From Niabella aurantiaca DSM 17617 (GTDB lineage: Bacteria > Bacteroidota > Bacteroidia > Chitinophagales > Chitinophagaceae), in assembly GCF_000374125.1 (NCBI RefSeq), contig NZ_KB893625.1:459649-523648 (forward strand): a DNA stretch of 64,000 nucleotides. Direction: 5' to 3'. The notes below the pieces were generated by a model. The model had not been told where the DNA came from. It ran no database searches and was given only the letters and a program-made list of their open reading frames with translations. A program made the position numbers and the translations under genes. Positions 17,541 through 27,343 of this stretch are shown piece by piece. Every line of letters starts with the position of its first letter. The first letter of the stretch is position 1.

Positions 17541-19469
17541 ATGAAGCGCTTTGCTGCTATTTATTTACTGACTATGGTTTTGATGAGCACTGTAGATTTG
17601 CGTGCCCAGGTGCCGGTGAGTTTTGCTACCGAACTGGAACGCCTTTCCAATCTGCAGCTCCTGCCCCGGTATATGGAAGGCACAGTGGTAAAACAGGTTT
17701 CTTCCTACGATACTACCGGGGGAAATGACGATGGTTTTGGAGGAAAATATTCTTACCTGAGGAAGGAAGCCGGCGGCCTGGTTATTTTTGATCACGAGGG
17801 GCAGGGCGTGATCGAGCGCATCTGGACACCGACGCCCACCGATGATACCCTGGATTTTTATTTCGACGGAGATACCCGCCCTGGTCTGTCCATCCGTTTC
17901 AGAGATCTGTTCAATGGCACCGTGGCGCCCTTCCTGAAACCGCTGGCGGATCATAAAGTAGGCGGCTTCTACAGCTATATTCCCATTCCATATCAAAAAG
18001 GCTGTAAGATCGTGTTCCGGGGAAAAAAGATCCTGTTCCACCAGATCCAGTACCGCACCTATGACGGACTCTACAAGGTGCGCACCTTTAAAAAGGAGGA
18101 TGCAGGCAGGGAACGCCAACGATTGCAAAAGGCCGTCGCATTGTGGGCAGATCCCGACCGGGATGTCCGTAACTTTTATCCGGCAGCTCCGGCAGTGATC
18201 ACCAAAAAATTATTGCTCAGGCCCGGTAGCTCAGCCGTGGTGGCCGCGTTGCAGCAGGGCGGGCGCATCCTGGGGCTGGAGCTGAAGCCTGCTGCCGCTT
18301 TTAACGGCATCTGGAAGCAGCTGGATCTGAAGATCACCTGGGATGATGAGCCCGGCCCTGCGGTATGGGTTCCCGTTGCTGATTTCTTTGGGTTCGCTTA
18401 CGGGTCGCGTTCTATGGAAAGCCTGTTTTTGGGCGCTACCGGTGCAAAAGTGTATAGCTATATTCCTATGCCTTTTGACCGGAAAGCAAAAATTGAGCTG
18501 GTATACCGGAACGGCTATAAAGACCTGCAGCCGGTGGAGCTGTTTGCAACCGTTTCCTATACGTATGAAAAAAGGAACGCTGCAAAGGAAGGCCGGTTCT
18601 ATGCCCTCTGGAAAAACGAACATCCGCCGTTGGGAGCGCCCTATGTTTTTTTGGAAGGGCAGGGGAAGGGACATTATATCGGCACTTTATTGCAGGGGCA
18701 GGCAACCGATTTTACCAATTTTACCGAATTCTTTGAGGGCGATGATGCTACAACGATCGATGGCAGCATGACCCTGCACGGTACCGGTTCCGAAGATTAT
18801 TTCAACGGCGGCTGGTACGCGCAGCCCGGGGGATGGGTGGAGCGTTTGGGTGCGCCGCTGAGCGGTTGCCTGGATTATTCGTTGCCCCTGGGCAGAACGG
18901 GAGGCTACCGGTTCTTTTTGACCGATAAAATGCCGTTCCGTAAAAGCATCCTGCATACCATAGAACATGGTCCGGTCCGCAACAACCGGCTGGTGCAATA
19001 CACGTCCGTTGCGTTGTATTATGCAACAGGACCGATTGCACGTTCCGTTGCACCGGATAATGAGCGAACCCGGGTATGGGTACCGGACACGGTTACCTTT
19101 TATACACGGCTGATGCGGCACCTGACCTATAACGGTAACCTGCAGCTGCAGCAGGGTGCGGCCGCGCTTACCGGAAAGGACAATGCCGTTTTAAATATCA
19201 ATGTATCGGAAGTGCCCCGGGGAAAGTACCGGATCTTTTTACATCAGGTAAAGGCGGCAACCAACCAACTGGAAGTACGCATCGCGGACGCGGTGCGGGT
19301 ACAGGACTGGCGATCCGTAGCTGTTATCGGCGGTAACCAGCCGGTGAGCCTGCTGATCGGTGAGGTGGAAATAACCGATGCATCCATACCGGTGAGCGTG
19401 CTCTTCCGGAGCGGTGATCCGCAACCCGGGCTGGTATTTGACCGAGTAATGTTTGCAAAAGAAAAGTAA
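17541..19469 (+). CDS. GH172 (DUF2961) glycoside hydrolase a, probable exo-alpha-D-arabinofuranosidase
   Basis: 642 residues with signal peptide (to about residue 23, LRAQ). The DUF2961/GH172 core is about residues 30-480: WTPTPTDDTLDFYFDG near 92 and GTGSEDYF at 414-421. By analogy with the family, whose catalytic Glu pair is about 20 residues apart, E418 (in GTGSEDYF) and E396 or E399 are candidates. Known GH172 members are alpha-D-fructofuranosidase/difructose-anhydride enzymes and exo-alpha-D-arabinofuranosidases acting on mycobacterial D-arabinan. The two GH183 genes and the isomerase nearby favour D-arabinofuranose. A beta-sandwich of about 150 residues follows the core. Exported, probably periplasmic. 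Confidence 0.88.
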   Translation: MKRFAAIYLLTMVLMSTVDLRAQVPVSFATELERLSNLQLLPRYMEGTVVKQVSSYDTTGGNDDGFGGKYSYLRKEAGGLVIFDHEGQGVIERIWTPTPTDDTLDFYFDGDTRPGLSIRFRDLFNGTVAPFLKPLADHKVGGFYSYIPIPYQKGCKIVFRGKKILFHQIQYRTYDGLYKVRTFKKEDAGRERQRLQKAVALWADPDRDVRNFYPAAPAVITKKLLLRPGSSAVVAALQQGGRILGLELKPAAAFNGIWKQLDLKITWDDEPGPAVWVPVADFFGFAYGSRSMESLFLGATGAKVYSYIPMPFDRKAKIELVYRNGYKDLQPVELFATVSYTYEKRNAAKEGRFYALWKNEHPPLGAPYVFLEGQGKGHYIGTLLQGQATDFTNFTEFFEGDDATTIDGSMTLHGTGSEDYFNGGWYAQPGGWVERLGAPLSGCLDYSLPLGRTGGYRFFLTDKMPFRKSILHTIEHGPVRNNRLVQYTSVALYYATGPIARSVAPDNERTRVWVPDTVTFYTRLMRHLTYNGNLQLQQGAAALTGKDNAVLNINVSEVPRGKYRIFLHQVKAATNQLEVRIADAVRVQDWRSVAVIGGNQPVSLLIGEVEITDASIPVSVLFRSGDPQPGLVFDRVMFAKEK

Positions 19470-19614
19470 GCAACTTTAGATAAAAATAAACGGAGCGGGG
19501 AATATTTTATTCAGTCAATAATTCCAATTTTTGTAATTTGGATGATAATCGATTGTTCTTATGAAAAAGGAAAGAGCAGAACAACGGCAAACAATCATTG
19601 TTTAAAAGAGCTTC

Positions 19615-20661
19615 ATGATAAAAAAACGTGTATCGTTGAAGGATATCGCCCAAAAAGTAGGGGTGTCCACTGCATTGGTGTCCTATGTGCTGAATGGAAA
19701 AGAGAAAGAGGCCCGGGTGGGAGAGGCCGCAGCCCGGAAAATAAAAAAGGTGGCGGCGGAAATGAACTACCAGCCCAATTTGATTGCCCGGGGGCTGAAG
19801 TTCGGGAAAACGCATACCATCGGGCTCATTGTTGCGGATATCTCCAACCCGTTTTTTGCCATGCTGGCCCGCATTATAGAGCTGGAGGCGCAAAAGCGCG
19901 GGTACACGGTACTGTTTGGCAGCAGCGATGAGCAGCTTGAGAAATCCCAGAACCTGATCAATACATTCCTGAACCGCCAGGTAGACGGGCTGATCATTAC
20001 CCCGGTAGCGGGATCGCAATCCCAGATCGAAGAATTGCGCAACCGGGGGATTCCCTTTGTTTTGATGGACCGGGGGTTTAGCGAGATGGAGACCAATGTA
20101 GTAGTTACGGACAATCATGATGCCATGTACAATGCGGTTCATTTACTGATCCGGAACGGGTATAAGAAACCGGGGATCATAGCATATGATACGCCGCTGA
20201 CGCACATGACGGACCGGATTGCGGGCTATAAAGATGCGCTGAAAGATAACGGCATCCGGTTCAATACAAAATGGCTGGCAAAAGTGCCCTACGGAAATTA
20301 TAAAGAGCATGTGACCACTGCACTGGAGCGGTTGCTGGATGCAAAAGGACGGGTGGTGGACTCGCTGGTCTTTGCAACCAACAGCATCTCCGTACAGTCG
20401 CTGAAAGTGATCCATGCCCGGGGAATAAAAGTACCCCAGGACCTGGGAGTGATCAGCTTTGATGAAAGCGATGTATTTGATTTTTTCTATTCGCCCATTA
20501 CCTACATTAAACAGAACCTCCAGGCCATTAGCGAAAATACGGTCCAGTCGCTGATGCAGGCGATCGATACCCGGGCGCGCAAGTGCATCCGTGTTACCGT
20601 ACCATCGGTAATCGTAAAGGGTGAAAGCAGCAGCAGCCGGCGTGAAGGCCGTAACACATGA
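19615..20661 (+). CDS. LacI-family transcriptional regulator 2
   Basis: 348 residues: LacI helix-turn-helix (SLKDIAQKVGVSTALVSYVLNG, residues 6-27), hinge (NYQPNLIARGLKFGKTHTIGLIV) and a sugar-binding-protein-like domain (FVLMDRGF, GVISFDESDVFDFFYSPITYI). It lies between the two GH172 genes, each of which carries a TTAAACGATTAA-type operator at its promoter, so it is the best candidate for the local regulator. Its own upstream region (19470-19614) shows no copy of the operator. The ligand is unknown, possibly D-arabinose or a D-arabinofuranoside. Confidence 0.93.
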   Translation: MIKKRVSLKDIAQKVGVSTALVSYVLNGKEKEARVGEAAARKIKKVAAEMNYQPNLIARGLKFGKTHTIGLIVADISNPFFAMLARIIELEAQKRGYTVLFGSSDEQLEKSQNLINTFLNRQVDGLIITPVAGSQSQIEELRNRGIPFVLMDRGFSEMETNVVVTDNHDAMYNAVHLLIRNGYKKPGIIAYDTPLTHMTDRIAGYKDALKDNGIRFNTKWLAKVPYGNYKEHVTTALERLLDAKGRVVDSLVFATNSISVQSLKVIHARGIKVPQDLGVISFDESDVFDFFYSPITYIKQNLQAISENTVQSLMQAIDTRARKCIRVTVPSVIVKGESSSSRREGRNT

Positions 20662-20727
20662 TGCCGGCAGTCCTGCGCAGGAAGATATTTTACGAAGACA
20701 TGGTGTTCTGAACCGCTATAGAATAAA

Positions 20728-20759
20728 ATTGGTGGTTAAAAAGAAACCCATTATTTTTG
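20728..20759 (+). promoter_or_regulatory. Promoter of GH172-b
   Basis: ATTG at 20728-20731 and a perfect -7 element TATTTTTG at 20752-20759, 20 bp apart. The start codon at 20811 is about 50 bp downstream. Confidence 0.6.
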
Positions 20760-20773
20760 CTTAAACGTATAAG
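20760..20773. promoter_or_regulatory. LacI-type operator CTTAAACGTATAAG
   Basis: With its flanks it is a 16-bp near-perfect palindrome, GCTTAAACGTATAAGC (20759-20774), starting at the last base of the -7 element. The placement is the same as at 17520 and 27234. A weaker half-site TTTACGATTG follows at 20782-20791. Confidence 0.65.
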
Positions 20774-20810
20774 CTTTTCTGTTTACGATTGTTCATTAAA
20801 AAATGTCAGT

Positions 20811-21974
20811 ATGAAAAAAATTGGATTTTTGTTCCTGTCTTTTCTTTTTGTTTGCCAGGGTTTTTCCCAGGAGCAATTCAATGGTCTGGATATGAGTCTG
20901 GGGAATTTGTCGCGTCTGTCTGATGCAAAGACCCGTTCCATCAGTCCGGAAAATTTTACCGGTGAAAAAGGAAAAGGCGGCATGGCGGATCCGGCCAGGG
21001 ACAAGGGAAAACGTAATGTGGCCAACGCGGCCAATGAGGCACGCGAGCTGGGCAGGGGTTGGAAGGTGAACCCCTTCATCATCATCGAACCCGGTGAGAC
21101 CTTTACAATGGCAGATATTGCCGGTCCCGGAGCCATTCAGCACATCTGGATGACACCGACCGGAAATTTTAATTTTTCGATTTTCAGGATCTACTATGAT
21201 GGGGAATCGGATCCTTCCGTGGAAAGTCCCGTAGGACCCTTTTTCGGTATGGCATGGAACCAGTTCTCCCCGCTGAATTCGCTGGCGATGACGGTGAACC
21301 CGGGCAGCGCTTTTAACAGCTACTGGAAGATGCCGTTCCGGAAGAACTGCAAGATCACCATGCAGAACATCGATACGCAGCCGATGCGCTTATATTACCA
21401 GGTGGATTATACATTAACAGATGTGGGATCCGACGAAGGTTATTTTCATGCCCAGTACCGCCGCAGCAAACCGAATATGACCTCCCTGCATACCATCCTG
21501 GATGGGGTAAAAGGAAAAGGACAATACGTAGGCACGTATATGGGCGTAGGTGTTACCAATAACGGATGGTGGGGAGAAGGCGAAATAAAATTCTATATGG
21601 ACGGGGATGATGATTATGCAACGATCGTGGGAACCGGGACGGAAGATTATTTCTGCGGCTCCTATAATTTTGAAAATAAAAGGACGCATCAGTACCAGGA
21701 ATTTTCAACCGCCTATGCCGGGCTGCACCAGGTGCTTAAGCCGGACGGGCTGTACGGGTCACAAATGCGTTTTGGCATGTACCGCTGGCATATTATGGAT
21801 CCCATACGATTCGACAAAGAGCTGAAAGTGACCATACAGGATCTGGGCTGGAAATCGGGCGGCCGTTACCTGCCCCAGCATTCCGACATTATTACGGTAG
21901 CTTACTGGTATCAGACAGAACCGCATAAAAAATTTCCCAAATTGCCGGATGCCAATATACTGGAGGTGAATTAA
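20811..21974 (+). CDS. GH172 (DUF2961) glycoside hydrolase b, probable exo-alpha-D-arabinofuranosidase
   Basis: 387 residues from the ATG at 20811, which begins a clean signal peptide (MKKIGFLFLSFLF, cut after GFSQ); an upstream in-frame start at 20757 would place the operator inside the gene. This is the compact, single-domain form of the family: IQHIWMTPTGNFNFSIFRIYYDG near residue 105 and GTGTEDYF at 274-281. E278 and E258 (in GEIKF) match the spacing of the two catalytic glutamates known in GH172. It shares the regulator, and presumably the substrate class, with GH172-a; the differing architectures suggest different linkages or substituents. Confidence 0.9.
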   Translation: MKKIGFLFLSFLFVCQGFSQEQFNGLDMSLGNLSRLSDAKTRSISPENFTGEKGKGGMADPARDKGKRNVANAANEARELGRGWKVNPFIIIEPGETFTMADIAGPGAIQHIWMTPTGNFNFSIFRIYYDGESDPSVESPVGPFFGMAWNQFSPLNSLAMTVNPGSAFNSYWKMPFRKNCKITMQNIDTQPMRLYYQVDYTLTDVGSDEGYFHAQYRRSKPNMTSLHTILDGVKGKGQYVGTYMGVGVTNNGWWGEGEIKFYMDGDDDYATIVGTGTEDYFCGSYNFENKRTHQYQEFSTAYAGLHQVLKPDGLYGSQMRFGMYRWHIMDPIRFDKELKVTIQDLGWKSGGRYLPQHSDIITVAYWYQTEPHKKFPKLPDANILEVN

Positions 21975-21984
21975 GGAACGGCCG

Positions 21985-22075
21985 GCTTTATCCGGGGTTT
22001 GAGATCTGGGTTTTGAGATTTTTGAGGGTCTTGGGGTCTCAATTGATTGCTGAAGGCTCAGACCCGGGATTCCGC
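21985..22075. repeat. Degenerate intergenic word-repeat
   Basis: The gap between GH172-b and the DUF6786 gene carries reiterated words (GGTTTGAGATCTGGGTTTTGAGATTTTTGAGGG, then GATTGCTGAAGGCT). Closely related words occur at 25500-25560 and 55290-55350. Not coding. Confidence 0.4.
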
Positions 22076-22093
22076 ACAATAAAAAATGAACAT

Positions 22094-23356
22094 ATGGAAA
22101 TAAAGAATACACTTATTGCGATGGCTGCCGTAGCCGTATTGGCGTCCTGTAACGGCGATACAAAAACGCCCGGTGCCACATCTGATTCAAAAAAAACAAA
22201 TACCGGTATGGAAAACCACGGGCAGGGAAGCTTTGGATATGATGTGCAGTTTTTGCAGCAGAAGGACAGTGGGCTCATCGTGCTGAAAAGCAACGATGGC
22301 GCCAGCCAGGTACTTGTTTCCCCGCGTTATCAGGCAAAAGTGTTCACTTCATCGGCAGACGGGCTGGCCGGTAAAAGCTTCGGGTGGGTGAATTATAAGG
22401 CATTTGAAGGGCCGGAAGATGCGCATATGAATGCCTATGGCGGCGAAGACCGCCTGTGGCTGGGGCCGGAGGGTGGCATTTTTTCGTTGTACTTTAAGCC
22501 CGGTACAAAAATGGAATTTGAAAACTGGAAAACACCGGCGCCCATTGATACGGAATCCTGGACACTTGAAACGTCCGACGGATCTTCGGTTTCCATGAGC
22601 AAGGAAATGAACCTGCAGAATTATGCGGGTACGCAATTGCAGTTGAAAGCAATACGCCAGGTGGCACTGATTGGCCGGGAGGCCATTGCCTCCGATCTGG
22701 GAGTAGCGTTGGGAGCCGGCATCAAATCGGTGGCATTCAAAACGGTCAATAGCATTACCAACAGCGGGTCACAGGCCTGGGATGAAAAAACAGGTGCCCC
22801 CTGCATGTGGAACCTCGATATGTTTACCCCATCGGAGCAGTGCATCATCGTGATCCCCTATAAGAACGAAGCAACGGGGAAGGTGGCTACTACTGATTAT
22901 TTTGGAGAGATCCCCAGGGACCGCGTCCACTACAGTAATGGCCTGCTGTTCTTCAAAGCAGACGGGAAGTCGCGGAGCAAGCTGGGCATTCCCCCGGCGC
23001 GGGTAAAAGATGTTGCCGGCAGCTATGATGCAGCCGGTAATGTGCTCACCATTATTAAATACGATGTGGACCCTGCGGGAAAATATTTAAACCAGGAATG
23101 GCGAACGGACCGGGAGCCCTTTAGCGGGGATGCGATGAACGCTTATAATGACGGGCCACTGGAAGACGGCAAACAGATGGGACCGTTTTATGAAATGGAA
23201 AGCGTTTCTCCTGCAGCCTTTCTGAAACCCGGAGCCACACAAACGCACCGGCACAGCGTATATCATTTTACCGGCGACAAGGCCGTGTTGAGCGCGATCG
23301 CAAAGAAAGTGCTGGGCGTATCAGTGGAGGAAATAGAAAAAGCATTTAGCAAATGA
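22094..23356 (+). CDS. DUF6786 family lipoprotein
   Basis: 420 residues from the ATG at 22094, which starts a short lipoprotein signal (MEIKNTLIAMAAVAVLASC, Cys19); the longer frame from 22013 runs through an intergenic repeat and is unlikely. The body matches a family I know as DUF6786, without established function. Features: GPEDAHMNAYGGEDRLWLGPEGG near residue 102, beta-rich throughout, and TQTHRHSVYHF near the end. The beta-sandwich look and a His/Glu-rich centre recall aldose mutarotase-like folds, but this is a guess. It follows GH172-b by 119 bp and precedes the isomerase. Confidence 0.7.
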   Translation: MEIKNTLIAMAAVAVLASCNGDTKTPGATSDSKKTNTGMENHGQGSFGYDVQFLQQKDSGLIVLKSNDGASQVLVSPRYQAKVFTSSADGLAGKSFGWVNYKAFEGPEDAHMNAYGGEDRLWLGPEGGIFSLYFKPGTKMEFENWKTPAPIDTESWTLETSDGSSVSMSKEMNLQNYAGTQLQLKAIRQVALIGREAIASDLGVALGAGIKSVAFKTVNSITNSGSQAWDEKTGAPCMWNLDMFTPSEQCIIVIPYKNEATGKVATTDYFGEIPRDRVHYSNGLLFFKADGKSRSKLGIPPARVKDVAGSYDAAGNVLTIIKYDVDPAGKYLNQEWRTDREPFSGDAMNAYNDGPLEDGKQMGPFYEMESVSPAAFLKPGATQTHRHSVYHFTGDKAVLSAIAKKVLGVSVEEIEKAFSK

Positions 23357-23392
23357 CCACGGGTTAATGGGGTCAGGGCGTTTAACCGGAAC

Positions 23393-23600
23393 AATTTGAA
23401 AATGTAGGAATGTGAGAATTTAGGAATGTGGAAGTGTGGAGACCGATGGCTACCGGGAGCAGGCATAAAACCGGATCCCATCTCAAACAGAACAGGCTGT
23501 CTGCCATCCGGCGTCGATCATCCAGTGCCCCGCATCCAGTATTTAGTATGATAGTATCCAAAATCCAGTATCCAGCATCTAATATCTAAAGTCTAATAGC
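23393..23600. repeat. Degenerate intergenic word-repeats before fucI
   Basis: Two low-complexity blocks: GTAGGAATGTGAGAATTTAGGAATGTGG (about 23402-23430) and a run of CCAGTATCCAGCATC / CTAATATCTAAAGTCTAATAG words (about 23521-23600). They resemble the TCTATCG-type words at 3600-3820 in style. No promoter stands out in the 250-bp gap. Confidence 0.4.
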
Positions 23601-23606
23601 TATAAA

Positions 23607-25394
23607 ATGGCAGTAAAAAGAAAATTGCAAAAAAATAAATATCCCAAAATAGGGATCCGTCCCATTATTGACGGGCGTTTGGGGGGGATCAGGGAATCAT
23701 TGGAAGAAACAACGATGGGAATGGCCCGGGCAGTGGCTGCCTTGTATTCAAAAAAGCTGACCTATCCGGACGGCAGTCCCGTAGAGTGCGTTCTTGCGGA
23801 CAGCTGCATTGGCGGGGTAAAAGAGGCGGCCGCTTGTGCGACGAAGTTTGCCGCAAATAATGTTGGACTTTCTTTATCGGTAACGCCCTGCTGGTGCTAC
23901 GGCTCGGAAACCATGGATATGGATCCTTCCGTACCCAAGGCTATCTGGGGTTTTAACGGTACCGAACGCCCGGGAGCCGTGTACCTGGCCGCCACCCTGG
24001 CTGCGCACAATCAGAAAGGATTGCCCTGCTTTGGTATTTATGGCCGGGATGTGCAGGATATGGGAGACACATCGATACCGGGTGATGTGGAAGAAAAGCT
24101 GCTGCTTTTTGCAAAGGCCGGCATGGCCGTGGCGATCATGAAGGGCCAGTCTTATCTGGCCATCGGATCGGTATCAATGGGCATTGCCGGATCGATCGTT
24201 GATCCGCAGTTTTTTCAGGAGTATCTGGGAATGCGCAATGAATATGTGGATTCCTCCGAGATCCTGCGGCGCATCCAGCTGGGCATCTTTGACCCGGAAG
24301 AGTTTAAAAAAGCCATTGCCTGGGTAAAGAAGAACTGCAAGGAAGGAAAGGATCATAACCGCAGGGAAAAAATAAAATCAAGAAAAGAAAAGGACAGGGA
24401 CTGGGAATTTGTTACCAAAATGACCATGATCATGCGGGACCTGATGACCGGCAACCCCAGGCTGGAAGCGCTGGGATATGCCGAGGAAGCGCAGGGGCAC
24501 AATGCCCTGGTCTCCGGATTTCAGGGACAGCGGCAGTGGACCGATTTCCTGCCGGACGGCGATTTTTCAGAAGCGATACTGAACTCCTCCTTCGACTGGA
24601 ACGGCATCCGGAATCCTTATATGGTGGCTACCGAAAATGATTGCTATAACGGCGTATCCATGCTGTTCAATTACCTGCTGACGAACGCGGCACAGATCTT
24701 TGCCGATGTGCGCACTTACTGGAGTCCCGACGCTACGGAACGGGTATCGGGCTGGAGACCCGATGGCCTTGCGCAGGATGGATTCATCCATCTCATCAAT
24801 TCGGGCTCTGCCACCCTGGATGGCACCGGTCAGCAGTCGCGGAACGGTAAGCCCGCCATGAAGCCCTTCTGGGAGATCAAAGAGAAGGAGGCTGCAGCCT
24901 GCCTGGCAGCTACTACCTGGAGCCCCTCCAACAGGGATTATATGCGCGGGGGCGGCTATTCCTCCACCTTTCTTACCCGGGGCGGCATGCCGGTAACCAT
25001 GTGCCGCTTAAATCTGGTAAAAGGGCAGGGGCCGGTATTGCAGATCGCCGAGGGGCACACGATCGATCTGCCGGAAAAGGTACACCAGGTATTGAATGAA
25101 CGTACGGACCGGATCTGGCCTACTACCTGGTTTGTACCCAATCTTACCGGCAACGGCTTTTTCAGGGACGTTTATTCGGTAATGGCCAACTGGGGGGCAA
25201 ATCACGGAGCCATCAGTTACGGGCATATCGGGAACCAGCTGATCACGTTGGCTTCCATGCTCCGCATTCCCATAGCCATGCACAATGTTCCGGAAACGAA
25301 GATCTTCCGGCCATCTGCGTGGGGTGCGTTTGGAATGGATCCTGAGGGCGCCGATTACCGGGCCTGCAATGTTTATGGCCCGTTGTACGGATAA
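23607..25394 (+). CDS. fucI: L-fucose / D-arabinose isomerase
   Basis: A 595-residue cytoplasmic ketol-isomerase, full length for FucI. It converts L-fucose to L-fuculose and, by known activity of the family, D-arabinose to D-ribulose. Manganese ligands match the enzyme from enteric bacteria: E343 (ATENDCYNG), D367 (FADVRTYW) and H533 (NHGAISYGH), with the expected spacing of 24 between the first two. Signature [20 protein letters not shown] near residue 50. No fucosidase (GH29/GH95), fuculokinase or fuculose-P aldolase gene is in the window, while GH172 and GH183 genes flank it, so D-arabinose is the more likely substrate here. Confidence 0.93.
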   Translation: MAVKRKLQKNKYPKIGIRPIIDGRLGGIRESLEETTMGMARAVAALYSKKLTYPDGSPVECVLADSCIGGVKEAAACATKFAANNVGLSLSVTPCWCYGSETMDMDPSVPKAIWGFNGTERPGAVYLAATLAAHNQKGLPCFGIYGRDVQDMGDTSIPGDVEEKLLLFAKAGMAVAIMKGQSYLAIGSVSMGIAGSIVDPQFFQEYLGMRNEYVDSSEILRRIQLGIFDPEEFKKAIAWVKKNCKEGKDHNRREKIKSRKEKDRDWEFVTKMTMIMRDLMTGNPRLEALGYAEEAQGHNALVSGFQGQRQWTDFLPDGDFSEAILNSSFDWNGIRNPYMVATENDCYNGVSMLFNYLLTNAAQIFADVRTYWSPDATERVSGWRPDGLAQDGFIHLINSGSATLDGTGQQSRNGKPAMKPFWEIKEKEAAACLAATTWSPSNRDYMRGGGYSSTFLTRGGMPVTMCRLNLVKGQGPVLQIAEGHTIDLPEKVHQVLNERTDRIWPTTWFVPNLTGNGFFRDVYSVMANWGANHGAISYGHIGNQLITLASMLRIPIAMHNVPETKIFRPSAWGAFGMDPEGADYRACNVYGPLYG

Positions 25395-25812
25395 AGCGTA
25401 TAGGGTTGTTAGCTTATGGTTTGAGATTCCTGGTTCAATGTTTGCCGCCGGATCTATTTCACTTTTTGCGGACCACCGGGGCGGCCTGTGATTGAAAATT
25501 GTTGAAGGCGGTTGAGGGTTGCAGATGCTGTTGGCTGAAGACTCATTGCTGTAAGCTGGGCCAGACTGTAAACAAAATTTACATTTTTGTAGTTTATATT
25601 AACCGGGGCGAACAGGATTCTGCAAAAAATATGTATTTTACCGCTTTGTATAGGATAGGTGCATAGGTGAATGGTCAATGGTTGCTATGTTTGGTGGAAG
25701 CCGGAACCCGCTGCGAAGCAGAACCAGGAACCTGGAATCCGGGCGCTGTATCCTGCAAACAACGATGAGTATATAACAACAAAGAATATTTTATCCAACT
25801 TACACAATCGAC
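25395..25812. other. Intergenic region fucI-fucP
   Basis: 418 bp without a supported gene. It contains degenerate words (GGTTGAGGGTTGCAGATGCTGTTGGCTGAAGACTCATTGCTG, about 25510-25552) related to those at 22046 and 55290. Possible promoter material (TTTACATTTTTG near 25578) does not fit the consensus spacing well. Confidence 0.4.
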
Positions 25813-27102
25813 ATGAGCGAAAAGAAATCACTTTTTATCAGGGATGGTATTAACTATGCGGCGCCGTTTGCCGCCATCAGCGCCTTGTTCTTTCTTTGGG
25901 GGGTGGCGCACGGGATGCTGGATACGCTGGACAAGAATTTCCAGGAAATGCTGCATTTAAAAAAATGGCAATCCAGCTTTATCCAGTTCTCATTATACGG
26001 CGCCTATTTTTGTATGGCCATGCCGGCCGCTATTTTTATGAAAAAGTACGGCTATAAAAGAGGGGTGATCTTCGGATTGCTGCTTTTCTCCGGTGGCGCA
26101 TTGCTGGCGGCTGCTACGGCCCCGCTGGAATCCTTTGTATGCTTCTTATGCTGTCTCCTCGTAATTGGTGCCGGCCTTACCACGCTGGAAACCGCGGCCA
26201 ATCCTTATACCACAAAATTGGGTCCGCCGGAAACTGCGGAGCGCCGGATCAACTTTTCTCAGTCGTTTAACGGATTGGCCTGGGTAGTAGGCCCGCTGAT
26301 CGCTTTATATGTGTACGGTAATCAAAGCCATGTAGAGGGCGAAAAAATGATTTCCATCGTATTGCCGTTTGCTATTATCGGCCTTGCCGTATTGTTGGTA
26401 GCGTTTATTTTTACGCGCCTGAAGTTGCCGGAAATAACCGAGGAAGATGAGCTGGCGGCGCACGGTCACGGAGCCTCTGCCACACCCGGCGATGATCCCG
26501 AAATTTTATCCGGAACTGAGCAGGTCACTACAGGATCTGTGTGGGACAAGCGGCATTTTAGATTGGGCGTGGTCGCGCAGGCCTGTTATGTAGCAGCCCA
26601 GACCGGTGTGTTCAGCTACCTGATCAATTTTGTTACAGATCATGATATGTCGCCCCGGTGGGATACAAAGTACGGGCCCTATTTTTTGTCGGTCGGTTTT
26701 GCTTTATTTATGCTGGGAAGGATCACCGGCAGTATGATGATGAAGTATTTTAAACCAACGAAGCTCCTGGCGCTTTACACGCTGGCCGTATGCGTTCTGC
26801 TGCCGGTGGTTTCAGCCGAAATGGGATGGCCGTCACTGATTGCTTTATACGGTGTTTTCTTCTTTATGTCTATTATGTTCCCCACCATATTTGCGCTGGC
26901 TATAAAAGGGATGGGGACGAGTACCAAACGGGCTGCGGCGTTCCTGGTAATGTCTGTTGCCGGTGGCGCCATATTCCCACCCATTATGGGGGCCATATCC
27001 GATACTTTTGGAATGGCAAAAGGGTTTCTGGTACCGATCCCCTTATTCCTGTTCATCCTGTATTATGCGGTAAACGGGTATAAGGTAAAAGCACAGTATT
27101 AG
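25813..27102 (+). CDS. FucP-family sugar/H+ symporter (MFS)
   Basis: A 429-residue inner-membrane protein with 12 predicted helices. The FucP-family signature is visible in helix 4-5 (TTLETAANPYTTKLGPPE) and NFSQSFNGLAWVVGP. Family members import L-fucose, and E. coli FucP also carries D-arabinose; others carry glucose/galactose or N-acetylglucosamine. Following the isomerase, it probably brings the released D-arabinose into the cytoplasm. The loop with HGHGASATPGDDPEI between helices 6 and 7 is longer than in the enteric protein. Ends at a good terminator. Confidence 0.88.
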   Translation: MSEKKSLFIRDGINYAAPFAAISALFFLWGVAHGMLDTLDKNFQEMLHLKKWQSSFIQFSLYGAYFCMAMPAAIFMKKYGYKRGVIFGLLLFSGGALLAAATAPLESFVCFLCCLLVIGAGLTTLETAANPYTTKLGPPETAERRINFSQSFNGLAWVVGPLIALYVYGNQSHVEGEKMISIVLPFAIIGLAVLLVAFIFTRLKLPEITEEDELAAHGHGASATPGDDPEILSGTEQVTTGSVWDKRHFRLGVVAQACYVAAQTGVFSYLINFVTDHDMSPRWDTKYGPYFLSVGFALFMLGRITGSMMMKYFKPTKLLALYTLAVCVLLPVVSAEMGWPSLIALYGVFFFMSIMFPTIFALAIKGMGTSTKRAAAFLVMSVAGGAIFPPIMGAISDTFGMAKGFLVPIPLFLFILYYAVNGYKVKAQY

Positions 27103-27128
27103 GAGCGGGTTAAAGACATTCGCATATA

Positions 27129-27158
27129 AAGGGCGCGGTTCCATCCGGCGCCCTTTTT
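27129..27158 (+). terminator. Rho-independent terminator after fucP
   Basis: Stem GGGCGC (27131-27136) with GCGCCC (27148-27153), an 11-nt loop, then TTTTT. It separates the isomerase/transporter genes from the second SusC unit. Confidence 0.85.
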
Positions 27159-27200
27159 CGTGGCCCCGCTGATCGTATATTTCACAAAACTTATATTATT

Positions 27201-27233
27201 TTTTTGTTGCGTATAAAAAAAACACTATTTTTA
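27201..27233 (+). promoter_or_regulatory. Promoter of SusC unit 2
   Basis: TTTTTG ending at 27206 and TATTTTTA at 27226-27233, exactly 19 bp apart. As in the SusC-1 promoter, the last base of the -7 element is A instead of G. The leader to the start codon is about 180 bp. Confidence 0.62.
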
Positions 27234-27247
27234 CTTAAACGATTAAG
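27234..27247. promoter_or_regulatory. LacI-type operator CTTAAACGATTAAG (first copy)
   Basis: Perfect arms CTTAA/TTAAG around ACGA, directly abutting the -7 element and covering the probable transcription start: the same geometry as at 17520 and 20760. Confidence 0.65.
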
Positions 27248-27343
27248 CTTTTGCGATTGTCTTGAAAGGTGCAGCAGGAAAAAGCCGGATTTAAGAAACT
27301 GTTTGGATGAGGTGTATCCTGTATTTGTCGTCGGGATATATAA

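Noticed and set aside
23607-27102. L-fucose or fucoidan utilisation locus
   Set aside because: FucI and FucP fit, but no fucosidase (GH29, GH95, GH107), fuculokinase or sulfatase gene is present, while D-arabinan-type enzymes surround them. Kept only as an alternative substrate.
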